Assembly: GCA_003762715.1 (NCBI GenBank)
Contig: RIBJ01000033.1
Coordinates: forward strand, 1-64,000
Source of the DNA: Muribaculaceae bacterium Isolate-104 (HZI)
Lineage (GTDB): Bacteria; Bacteroidota; Bacteroidia; Bacteroidales; Muribaculaceae
Direction: 5' to 3'
Length of the DNA stretch: 64,000 nt
Shown: positions 54,008-62,026 of the stretch, piece after piece
Layout of the letters: every line of letters begins with the position of its first letter
Position numbering within the stretch: position 1 is the first letter of the stretch
The notes under the pieces: generated by a model
Told to the model about the DNA's origin: nothing
The model's database searches: none
The model's input: the letters and a program-made list of their open reading frames with translations, nothing else
Translations under genes and position numbers: made by a program

Positions 54008-54892
54008 ATGAGAAAAATAATTGTAATAGGGGAGTGTACGCTCGATTTGATTTTTCCCGAAAATTCCGATTGTGACTCTCTGGATGTGGAAGCCGCGCCA
54101 GGCGGTCGTTTGTTGAACGCTGCCGCCATGCTTGGAAAAGAGGGCAGAAATGTCTGCTATGTGAGCGAATGCGGCAGAGACCGATGCGGAGACATGCTTG
54201 TGTCTTTTTTGGAACGCAATGGCGTTAAAACGGATTCTGTTGACAGGTTTTCAGACGGAATAACTCCCTTGAATCTCCGATTTATGCCAGAGGATGAAAT
54301 ATTGTGTAGCCGCACATATCCAAAAGAGCGTTTTGATGTTGTTTGGCCGCGCATAGACCAGGACGATATCGTTGTGTTTGGCACTTATTTCAGTCTTGAC
54401 CCGCGTGTGCGGCCGCAGTTGCTCGAACTGCTGCAGCACGCAATAGAGCGCAAGGCTATTGTCATATATGTGCCGGGGCTTACCCCTGAGCCTAAAACCG
54501 GTATAACGAAGCTGATGCCTGACATACTTGAAAATCTTGAAATGGCATCGGTAGTTCTTACCAGAAGCAATGACATAAGTTTGATTTTCAATGAAACCGA
54601 GTCGGAGCGAGCTTATGAAAGGCACATCCGTTTTTATTGCAACTCGTATATAAATGTGGATTTCAAGGGCGAAACCCTGGAGTTGTATCACAGAGATGTC
54701 AAATGCAGAAAAAAGTGTACCGGTCTCAGTGACATTCTGAAAACCAACGCCGGTGTTATAGCAGGTACCGTAGCCGCAATTGATGACTGCGGGCTGCTTA
54801 AGGAGAACATGCAGGCTATCGATGCCGCAAGTATTGAAAAAATTTCAGGCATAATCGGAAGTTATGCCATGGAAACCAAAAGTATCGGTTAA
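54008..54892 (+). CDS. PfkB-family protein with altered catalytic loop
   Basis: This 294-residue ribokinase-fold protein has the N-terminal sugar-side features (IVIGECTLDLIFPE, then AAPGGRLLNAAAMLGKEG). The usual C-terminal anion-hole/catalytic motif T-G-A-G-D is T-G-L-S-D (in CTGLSDILKTNAGVIAG), so the second Gly is replaced. The ATP-side region is also divergent. It may be a weak or non-kinase relative. It starts a pair with the TPR gene. Confidence 0.8.
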   Translation: MRKIIVIGECTLDLIFPENSDCDSLDVEAAPGGRLLNAAAMLGKEGRNVCYVSECGRDRCGDMLVSFLERNGVKTDSVDRFSDGITPLNLRFMPEDEILCSRTYPKERFDVVWPRIDQDDIVVFGTYFSLDPRVRPQLLELLQHAIERKAIVIYVPGLTPEPKTGITKLMPDILENLEMASVVLTRSNDISLIFNETESERAYERHIRFYCNSYINVDFKGETLELYHRDVKCRKKCTGLSDILKTNAGVIAGTVAAIDDCGLLKENMQAIDAASIEKISGIIGSYAMETKSIG

Positions 54893-54897
54893 GAGCA

Positions 54898-55914
54898 ATG
54901 AATCAGGACATTCTTGAGCCCATATTTCTTGAACTGACTGCCGACACATCGGGCGTCGGAGCTATTCTTGACAAAGATACCGACCCTTTGGCGTTGAGGC
55001 AATGTTTTTCGTCATTGCCTTTCAATGTGGCGTACGATTACCTTCGTGGGTTTGCGCGCGACCTGACAACTGAAGAGCGTGCAGGCGAGGCGGTTGACAC
55101 GCTGAGTGAACTTGTTGATGCTGTAGAGCAGGGCATGGAGGCGAGTACTGTGCTGGCAGATGTGCATGTTGCGTTGTTGCACATACTCGCCGGGATGAAA
55201 ATCCATACAGGAGACTATGACGAGGCAATGCGGTTTGCCGGCAAATGTCTGTCGCGGCTTGCTCAGAATCCCAAAAGGCGCGACGAACCCTTTTTGAGTG
55301 TCTTGGCAGCGATTCTCTACGATGTGGCGAGGCTGCACAGCTTCAGAGGCGAGTTCAGACAGGCAGAGCGTGAGATTGAAAAATCGGCAAAGATATATGA
55401 ACGTCTCGCTCGGATGGATTCCGACCGTTATGGGGCGGCTCACCTGCTTGTAGTGGCAGCCGCAACCCGAACCTACACATCAAGGGTAAGGCAGGCAAAT
55501 ATGCTCGCGCACTTTCATACAGCCACCGGTGCTTATATGGATATGCTCGGCAAAGGAGCGGAGGGTGCTGCCGACAAGCTGGTTGAATCGCTTGAGCAGG
55601 AGGGCAAGACTCTTGCCCGTATGGGACGGCATCGCGAGGCGGTGCAGTACTTTACCCGTGCGTTGAAGTACCTTACCAAAATCAAGCCTGAAATGTCAAT
55701 ACATCAGCTTGAATTGAGTGTGAATCTCGGTGAGGCGCTGTTGCAGGTCAAGGGGTCGCGCGACAAGGGAGTTCACTTGCTTAATACCCTGCTGCACAAG
55801 GCTTCGCGGCTTAATGCCGATGAGCTGCACAAAAGAATTGTAGAAATACTGCTTAATACCAGAACCGGAGGTGTGGACATACTTGGTTTCTGGCACAAAA
55901 TTTTTCCAAAATAA
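54898..55914 (+). CDS. TPR-repeat protein
   Basis: This 338-residue all-helical protein has several tetratricopeptide-like units (ILAGMKIHTGDYDEAMRFAGKCL, SFRGEFRQAEREIEKSAKIY, ARMGRHREAVQYFTRALKYL). It probably serves protein-protein interaction. It lies between the PfkB-like gene and ribH with short gaps (five bases each), so it is likely co-transcribed. Confidence 0.8.
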   Translation: MNQDILEPIFLELTADTSGVGAILDKDTDPLALRQCFSSLPFNVAYDYLRGFARDLTTEERAGEAVDTLSELVDAVEQGMEASTVLADVHVALLHILAGMKIHTGDYDEAMRFAGKCLSRLAQNPKRRDEPFLSVLAAILYDVARLHSFRGEFRQAEREIEKSAKIYERLARMDSDRYGAAHLLVVAAATRTYTSRVRQANMLAHFHTATGAYMDMLGKGAEGAADKLVESLEQEGKTLARMGRHREAVQYFTRALKYLTKIKPEMSIHQLELSVNLGEALLQVKGSRDKGVHLLNTLLHKASRLNADELHKRIVEILLNTRTGGVDILGFWHKIFPK

Positions 55915-55919
55915 GAGTT

Positions 55920-56402
55920 ATGTCACAGTACAGACCCATAACAAAACTTGATCCGTCGCAGTACAGCGGCGCAAAAATAGCAATCGTCCAGGCAAAGTGG
56001 AACGAACACATTACGTCACGTCTTACCTCTGGCGCAGTCGAGACTCTGACTGCCAATGGAATATGTGAGAGCGACATATATGTTTACGAGGTGCCCGGTG
56101 CGGTGGAACTTACCTATGCGGCAAGCCGGCTGCTCGAATCAAAAAGATTTGATGCAGTGATAGTGTTCGGATGTGTGATAAAAGGCGACACCCCTCATTT
56201 CGATTATGTGTGCGACAGCGCCACCCAGGGCGTTACTGCGTTAAACACAAAGAACATAGCGCCTGTCATATTCGGAGTGCTTACTGTTGACACCGAGCAG
56301 CAGGCTGTGGACAGAGTTGGCGGACCGGCGGGACAAAAGGGTGCAGAAGCTGCCGAAACAGCCCTGCACATGATTGTTTTTGACCGCAGTATCAGTAATT
56401 GA
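55920..56402 (+). CDS. ribH: 6,7-dimethyl-8-ribityllumazine synthase
   Basis: This 160-residue enzyme performs the penultimate riboflavin step. Seen are AIVQAKWNEHIT, EVPGAVELTYAA, the phosphate-side VFGCVIKGDTPHFDYVCD with its catalytic His, and FGVLTVDTEQQA. It forms icosahedral or pentameric assemblies in other species. It overlaps the convergent kinase by 11 bp. Confidence 0.95.
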   Translation: MSQYRPITKLDPSQYSGAKIAIVQAKWNEHITSRLTSGAVETLTANGICESDIYVYEVPGAVELTYAASRLLESKRFDAVIVFGCVIKGDTPHFDYVCDSATQGVTALNTKNIAPVIFGVLTVDTEQQAVDRVGGPAGQKGAEAAETALHMIVFDRSISN

Positions 56403-58062
56403 AAGAGCTGCCTCCGAGAAATTCCCTTATAAGAGAAGTTGAAGGCACATACTTTTCGCTTATAGGCGCGAAATAGCTTAGAAATTTGCGCAGTCGGGAT
56501 GCCTCGCCAAATTCCGGGATGTCTCTCGGCACCTGGCGCAGAATCTCGTCGCCGCAGTCTTTCATCACACCCAGCTCAAACAGCAGCGAGGAGTTGAACA
56601 TCGAATCCGCGTTTTCCTGATAGGGAAATATCCATTTCTCTTCGCCCCGTCGCACGCTTGGCCAGCGGCGGATTGTTTCCGTCGCAGAGGTGCCACGGTA
56701 CTTGTGGTCGCGTATTATACGCCGGAGTAGGCGGTTGTCAGTTGTCGGCACCCAGTTGTGGTTGTCTATGGAGATGGTGGTGAGCGCGGATACATAAATA
56801 AGGTACTTCATGTCGCGTTCGATAGACTTTGTCAGCTCAGGGTTAAGCCCGTGAATACCTTCTATAAGAAGAACCGAGTTTGGACCGAGTTTTATTTTGT
56901 TTCCTTTGAATTCGCGGGTTCCTGAAGCGAAATTGTATCTCGGCAGTTCCACTTCCTCGCCGTTGAGCAGTGCGTTGAGATGATTGTTGAAAAGCTCGAG
57001 GTCAAGAGCGTACAGCGACTCGTAGTCATAGTCGCCGTCTGCGTCTCTTGGGGTGTTGTGACGGTCTACAAAGTAGTCGTCAAGCGATATCAGCTGTGGT
57101 TCCATGAGGTTTGTAATGAGCTGGATACCGAGCCTTTTAGTGAAAGTGGTTTTTCCGCTTGACGAGGGTCCGGCTATAAGCACCACTTTGGCGCCGCCCT
57201 CTTTGTAGCGGCGGGTTATTTCGTCGGATATGGTGGCGATTCGCTTGTTGTGCAGTGCTTCGGAGACATTGATTACCATAGCGGAGTCATCTTCCTCGAC
57301 AGCTTTGTTAAGCTCACCGACATTGCTTATGCCGACAATTTTGTTAAACTCAACGTAGTCGGTGAATGTGGCGAACATCTTTTCCTGGCACACCGGAGTG
57401 GCAGCCTTCGTGATGTCATGGGGGTCGAACGGCAACAGCAGAAAGCCGTCATGGTAGCATTGCAGGTCAAATGCGTTTATGTAGCCTGTCGATGGCACAA
57501 GCTGACCGTAATAGCTGTCACATAGGTTGTCAAGCCTGTAGTACGTAGTATACAGGTCGTGCAGAGAGTTAAGCAGCATTACCTTGTCGTCAAGCCCCTG
57601 TCGTTCAAATATCTTTACGACGTCCTTTGTAAGGCGTTCTTTCCGTTCAAACGGCAGATTCTTTTCAACAAGTTCTGTCATTCTTTTCTTAAGGCTGTCT
57701 ATGACTCGGTTGTCAATTTCTCCAATGCCTGAAAGGTGGCAGAAATAGCCGTGAGATATGGAGTGTTCTATGCGCAGGGTGGCTTTCGGAAAACACTCGC
57801 ACACGGCCTTATATAGAAGCATGCATAGCGACCGCACATATGTGCGCGAGCCGCTTGGTGTGGTTACGGGAAGAAACTCCACATGTTTGGGAGAGAACAG
57901 GGGAAAGCGCAAATCTTCCGTCTTGTAGTTGACTCTTGCGCAAACGGGCGTGAAGCTGAGTTGGTCTTTTATTCGCTCGGCAATGTCCAGCAGGGTTTCG
58001 CCTCCGGAGAAGTCTACATACTCCTCGATATTCTTGCAGTAGATTTTCAAAGCGTCTGACAT
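56392..58062 (-). CDS. Nucleoside kinase with TGS/ThrRS-like N-terminus
   Basis: This 556-residue protein has an N-terminal TGS-like domain and a threonyl-tRNA-synthetase-like second domain (IEHSISHGYFCHL). A P-loop uridine-kinase domain follows from about 280, with Walker A GPSSSGKTT, the DDYFVDR motif and IEGIHGLNPEL. This is the fused uridine kinase-like architecture common in Bacteroidota and some Firmicutes. The nucleoside substrate is not certain. Confidence 0.88.
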   Translation of the reverse strand: MSDALKIYCKNIEEYVDFSGGETLLDIAERIKDQLSFTPVCARVNYKTEDLRFPLFSPKHVEFLPVTTPSGSRTYVRSLCMLLYKAVCECFPKATLRIEHSISHGYFCHLSGIGEIDNRVIDSLKKRMTELVEKNLPFERKERLTKDVVKIFERQGLDDKVMLLNSLHDLYTTYYRLDNLCDSYYGQLVPSTGYINAFDLQCYHDGFLLLPFDPHDITKAATPVCQEKMFATFTDYVEFNKIVGISNVGELNKAVEEDDSAMVINVSEALHNKRIATISDEITRRYKEGGAKVVLIAGPSSSGKTTFTKRLGIQLITNLMEPQLISLDDYFVDRHNTPRDADGDYDYESLYALDLELFNNHLNALLNGEEVELPRYNFASGTREFKGNKIKLGPNSVLLIEGIHGLNPELTKSIERDMKYLIYVSALTTISIDNHNWVPTTDNRLLRRIIRDHKYRGTSATETIRRWPSVRRGEEKWIFPYQENADSMFNSSLLFELGVMKDCGDEILRQVPRDIPEFGEASRLRKFLSYFAPISEKYVPSTSLIREFLGGSSFNY

Positions 58063-58122
58063 AGCGTTAGGGTAGGGGAGAGGTGTCGGTGATGAATTTA
58101 TATTTATAACCGTATCAAAAAG

Positions 58123-58884
58123 CTATTTGTTCTTGGCGAGAGCCTTTGCGGCTGCTTTCCAGGCGAGAACGGTGGAGCGGTATCGCTGCGAGCAAATAGC
58201 GTTTCCGGCGATGCCGTCAAGGGCTCCGCCTTGAAGGAAGTAGCATTTAATAAAGCTTTTTATGCCTTGCAGGTATGGAGTCACAACGCTCGGTTTTATG
58301 CCTCTTGAAACAAGGTTTTTGGCAAGAAGCATGGCATGTTTGTTTTCTGTCTCGCGAAATTCCGATTCTGTCGAGCATCTGTAGTGGAGAATATCGCCGT
58401 CAACTTTTTCGGGGCGCACATTGTCGCGAAATATGACTCTTTCCTCAACATCGCTCAGATTCCAGTTGGCGTAGCGTTTGTCAAACAGTCTCACCTGGTA
58501 GTCGGGGTACCACCCGCAGTGTTTCACCGGTGTGCCGCAGTAAAAGTTCAGGCGGGCAAATGAATAGCCTCTATGTTTGAAATCGCTGTTTTTAAGTTTA
58601 ATCAAGTTGCACCTCAGTGCTGGCGACAGTACCTCGTCCGCGTCTATTGAAAGTACATAGTTGAATGTGGCAAGTGAGGTAGCGTATTGTCTTTGCGCTC
58701 CATAGCCGGTCATTTTCCTGCTCGTGACTCTGCACCCGAGCGATTCGCATATCTCTACCGTAGCATCGGTAGAGCAAGAGTCTACTACAATAATCTCGTC
58801 GGCAACTCCCTGAAGCGATTCAATGCAGCGTGCAACTCTATGCTCTTCGTTGAATGTTATTATTGTCGCGGAAATTTTACTCAT
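58123..58884 (-). CDS. Glycosyltransferase family 2 (lipid A-core type)
   Basis: This 253-residue GT-A enzyme has ISATIITFNEEHRVARCIESL, DEIIVVDSCSTD, VLSIDADEVLS (DxD) and WYPDYQVRLFDKRYANW, which resembles the WaaE/KdtX group of LPS core transferases. The exact sugar is unknown. A TAAATTTG -7 box on the minus strand is at 58917-58924. Confidence 0.88.
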   Translation of the reverse strand: MSKISATIITFNEEHRVARCIESLQGVADEIIVVDSCSTDATVEICESLGCRVTSRKMTGYGAQRQYATSLATFNYVLSIDADEVLSPALRCNLIKLKNSDFKHRGYSFARLNFYCGTPVKHCGWYPDYQVRLFDKRYANWNLSDVEERVIFRDNVRPEKVDGDILHYRCSTESEFRETENKHAMLLAKNLVSRGIKPSVVTPYLQGIKSFIKCYFLQGGALDGIAGNAICSQRYRSTVLAWKAAAKALAKNK

Positions 58885-59082
58885 AATGCAATTTTTGGAA
58901 AATTGAGGTCATGTGGCAAATTTAATAAAAAAAGACTCTTGTACAGTAAAATATTTTCGTGTAGATTATGGGGAGCCGGACAAATATTCAATTCTCAGGC
59001 GGTTAAGGTTGTATAATAGCCACAAAATCAGCGTGTTGTGGTTTTGGTGGTTTTCTTCAAAAAAATGAACCGCCAAATCTTA

Positions 59083-59113
59083 TTGCACAAACAGCACCTT
59101 TTCTGTAACTTTG
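59083..59113 (+). promoter_or_regulatory. Promoter of the ybeY-mnmG operon
   Basis: TTG 59083-59085 and TAACTTTG 59106-59113 are separated by 20 bp. It lies 19 bp before the ybeY ATG. Confidence 0.75.
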
Positions 59114-59132
59114 TGGGTTACAAAAACATAAC

Positions 59133-59573
59133 ATGAACCAGAGAATATTTTGGACAGCAGACGGAGTGGATATGCCTCCGTTGGATTATGAATTTATAGC
59201 TCATTGGCTTGAGGAGGTCGCCAAAAATCATGACCGCATGGTAGGTCCCATGAATTATATATTTTGCGATGACAAAAAGATACTCGAGGTCAATATAGAG
59301 TTTCTGAACCACGACTACTTTACAGACATTATAACTTTTGACTACAGCCGCCGGCGCCTGGTGAGCGGAGATATGTATATATCGCTCGAAACGGTTGCTT
59401 CGAACGCTTCAGGGCTTGGCGTCGATTACATGACCGAGTTGAAAAGGGTCATAGTGCATGGGCTTCTGCATCTCTGCGGCATCAACGACAAGGGCGAGGG
59501 AGAACGCGAGATTATGGAGATGCACGAAAACGAGGCTTTATTGTTGTTTAACCGATTAAGCGGACAACTATGA
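59133..59573 (+). CDS. ybeY: Endoribonuclease YbeY
   Basis: This 146-residue rRNA-maturation nuclease has the metal motif HGLLHLCG. The third metal ligand of the usual HxxxHxxxxxH is not in the normal place (GINDKGEGE), a variation I believe is typical of Bacteroidota YbeY. DIITFDYSRRRLVSGDMYIS matches the N-terminal core. It overlaps mnmG by four bases. Confidence 0.9.
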   Translation: MNQRIFWTADGVDMPPLDYEFIAHWLEEVAKNHDRMVGPMNYIFCDDKKILEVNIEFLNHDYFTDIITFDYSRRRLVSGDMYISLETVASNASGLGVDYMTELKRVIVHGLLHLCGINDKGEGEREIMEMHENEALLLFNRLSGQL

Positions 59574-61450
59574 AATTTGAATACGATGTTATAGTGATTG
59601 GGGCAGGTCATGCAGGTTGTGAGGCTGCGTCAGCATCGGCAAGGCTCGGTGCGCAGACGCTCCTGATAACCATAGACATGAACAAAATTGCCCAGATGAG
59701 CTGCAATCCTGCCATTGGAGGAATTGCCAAAGGTCAGATTGTCCGTGAGATTGACGCGTTGGGCGGTATGACCGGAATTGTTACCGACAGAACTGCAATA
59801 CAGTTCAGAATGCTGAACAGCTCCAAGGGGGCTGCGATGTGGAGTCCCCGAGCCCAGAGCGACAGGATGAAGTTCAGCGGCATGTGGCGCGAGATACTTG
59901 AGAATACCCCGAACCTGTGTATGTGGCAGGATGACGTGTCGGAGCTTATAATAGAGGAGGGGAGTCTTGGAGGAGTAGTAACAAAAAGCGGAGTGAGATT
60001 TTATGCCCGATGTGTTGTTATTACAGCCGGCACATTTTTAAACGGACTTATGCACATAGGCAGGGTTCAGATGACCGGAGGCAGAATTGCCGAGCCGGCA
60101 AGCGTAGGTCTTACCGGGCAATTGAAGTCGCTGGGACTCCGTACCGACAGGATGAAAACCGGAACACCGGTGAGAATCGACGGTAGGAGCATTGACTGGA
60201 GCAGAACTGCCGTGCAGGAGCTTGAGAATGACAATCACAAGTTCTCTTACCTGCCGGATGTGGTGCGCGAGCTTAAGCAGAGGAACTGCCATATTGTATA
60301 TACAAACGAGCGCACGCACGACGAGCTGCGTAAGGGGCTTCCGGATTCGCCCCTTTACAACGGGCAGATTCAGAGCATCGGTCCGCGCTATTGCCCGAGT
60401 ATAGAAACCAAAATAGTGACCTTTGCCGACAAGACCGAGCATCAGCTTTTCATAGAACCTGAAGGAGAGACCACTCAGGAATTTTACCTCAACGGGTTCT
60501 CAAGCTCCTTGCCGTTTGATGTTCAATTGAAGGCTTTGCAGACAATACCTGCGTTTGAAAACATCAGCGTGTATCGTCCGGGGTACGCGATTGAGTATGA
60601 CTTTTTCGATCCCACTCAGTTGAATCATACATTGGAGAGCAAGCAAATAGAGGGTTTGTTTTTTGCCGGTCAGGTGAACGGTACCACCGGATACGAAGAA
60701 GCGGCAGGGCAGGGTATTGTCGCAGGCGTTAATGCCGCGCTTAAAATTCGCGGCGAGGAGCCGTTTGTTCTTGCGCGTGACGAGGCTTATATAGGTGTGC
60801 TTATAGATGACCTTGTGACCAAAGGTGTGGATGAACCTTATAGAATGTTTACATCAAGAGCCGAGTACCGCATACTGCTGAGGCAAGACGATGCTGACAT
60901 GAGGCTTACTGAGAAGGGATACCGGATTGGTCTTGCTGATGAAAGGCGCTATTCACTGATGCTCTCAAAAAAGGAGCAGCGCGATGCCCTCATTGCTTAC
61001 GCAAGGACCACATCTGTGCGCCCTGAAATGATAAACCGGTACCTTGAAAGTATCGGTGACTCTCCGTTGAAACAGAGTGTAAAACTGTTTGACCTTATTT
61101 TGCGTCCGAGGCTGAATATAGACGTGCTTGCAGGTCAGCTTCCATTTTTTGCTGAATATATATCCGGCAATATAGAGGAGCAGAGACGTGGTGAAATTCT
61201 TGAGGCGGCAGAAATTCTGATGAAGTATGGCGGCTATATTGAACGCGAGCGCGCTCTTGCAGATAAGATGAAACGCCTCGAGGATGTTAAGCTCCGCGGC
61301 ATGGTTGACTATGAAAAAGTGCTCAGCTTGTCTACAGAAGCCCGTCAGAAGCTCATCAAAATCAACCCGGCAACAGTGGGGCAGGCATCGAGAATACCCG
61401 GAATATCGCCGAGCGATATCAGCATACTGCTGGTGCTGTTGGGCAGGTGA
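59570..61450 (+). CDS. mnmG: tRNA uridine 5-carboxymethylaminomethyl modification enzyme MnmG
   Basis: This 626-residue FAD protein acts with MnmE on wobble uridines. It shows the dinucleotide motif VIGAGHAGCEAA, CNPAIGGIAKGQIVREIDALGG, GTFLNGLMHIG, TGTPVRIDGRS, and the C-terminal helical MnmE-binding region (GYIERERALADKMKRLED). In many bacteria the gene lies close to the replication origin; here a parS site follows its stop codon. Confidence 0.96.
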   Translation: MKFEYDVIVIGAGHAGCEAASASARLGAQTLLITIDMNKIAQMSCNPAIGGIAKGQIVREIDALGGMTGIVTDRTAIQFRMLNSSKGAAMWSPRAQSDRMKFSGMWREILENTPNLCMWQDDVSELIIEEGSLGGVVTKSGVRFYARCVVITAGTFLNGLMHIGRVQMTGGRIAEPASVGLTGQLKSLGLRTDRMKTGTPVRIDGRSIDWSRTAVQELENDNHKFSYLPDVVRELKQRNCHIVYTNERTHDELRKGLPDSPLYNGQIQSIGPRYCPSIETKIVTFADKTEHQLFIEPEGETTQEFYLNGFSSSLPFDVQLKALQTIPAFENISVYRPGYAIEYDFFDPTQLNHTLESKQIEGLFFAGQVNGTTGYEEAAGQGIVAGVNAALKIRGEEPFVLARDEAYIGVLIDDLVTKGVDEPYRMFTSRAEYRILLRQDDADMRLTEKGYRIGLADERRYSLMLSKKEQRDALIAYARTTSVRPEMINRYLESIGDSPLKQSVKLFDLILRPRLNIDVLAGQLPFFAEYISGNIEEQRRGEILEAAEILMKYGGYIERERALADKMKRLEDVKLRGMVDYEKVLSLSTEARQKLIKINPATVGQASRIPGISPSDISILLVLLGR

Positions 61451-61451
61451 T

Positions 61452-61467
61452 TGTTTCACGTGGAACA
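61452..61467. promoter_or_regulatory. ParB-binding parS site
   Basis: TGTTTCACGTGGAACA fits the universal bacterial parS consensus TGTTNCACGTGNAACA at every defined base. It begins two bases after the mnmG stop. It is probably a ParB loading site for chromosome segregation and condensin recruitment, usually located close to oriC. Confidence 0.88.
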
Positions 61468-61501
61468 AAGACATAAACAAGAAAATCAAAATATTTGTGT
61501 T

Positions 61502-62020
61502 ATGGAATACATTAAAAATAAAATCAGAGATGTTATTGATTTCCCTTCAAAGGGAATTGTTTTCAAAGACCTAACAACAGCGTTCAAAGACCCGCGTGCA
61601 CTGCACATTCTGGGATGGGACCTTTCGCAGAAATATCGCGACAAAGGCATTACAAAAGTAGTGGGTATAGAAAGCCGTGGATTTATATGCGGGTCTATTC
61701 TCGCTTTTGAACTCGGTGCCGGATTTGTGCCCGCCCGTAAACCCGGCAAGCTGCCGGCGGAGACAGTGAAGGCGAGCTACTCCAAAGAGTATGGAAAAGA
61801 TACTATAGAGATTCACAAGGATGCGATTACGCCTGATGATATTGTGGTGATACATGATGATGTTCTCGCTACCGGCGGAACAATGGCTGCCGTCTATGAT
61901 TTGGTGAAAAGCATGAACCCTAAAAAGATTTATGTCAATTTCATCATTGAGTTAAGTGCGTTGGACGGACGCAAGGCGCTTCCCTGTGACGCCTCTGTTG
62001 AATCGCTGATAGTATATTGA
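61502..62020 (+). CDS. apt: Adenine phosphoribosyltransferase
   Basis: This 172-residue purine-salvage enzyme makes AMP from adenine. It has DFPSKGIVFKDLTTAF, VGIESRGFICGSILA, the PRPP loop VVIHDDVLATGGTMAA and FIIELSALDGR. The start is placed at MEYIKNK; the frame further upstream runs through the parS site and is not coding. Confidence 0.95.
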   Translation: MEYIKNKIRDVIDFPSKGIVFKDLTTAFKDPRALHILGWDLSQKYRDKGITKVVGIESRGFICGSILAFELGAGFVPARKPGKLPAETVKASYSKEYGKDTIEIHKDAITPDDIVVIHDDVLATGGTMAAVYDLVKSMNPKKIYVNFIIELSALDGRKALPCDASVESLIVY

Positions 62021-62026
62021 CGCAGG

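Noticed and set aside
58981-59060. A CCACAA/TTGTGG hairpin upstream of ybeY as a regulatory RNA
   Set aside because: The arms are only 6 bp with a 10-nt loop in low-complexity sequence. It may be a simple terminator-like structure and was not supported further.
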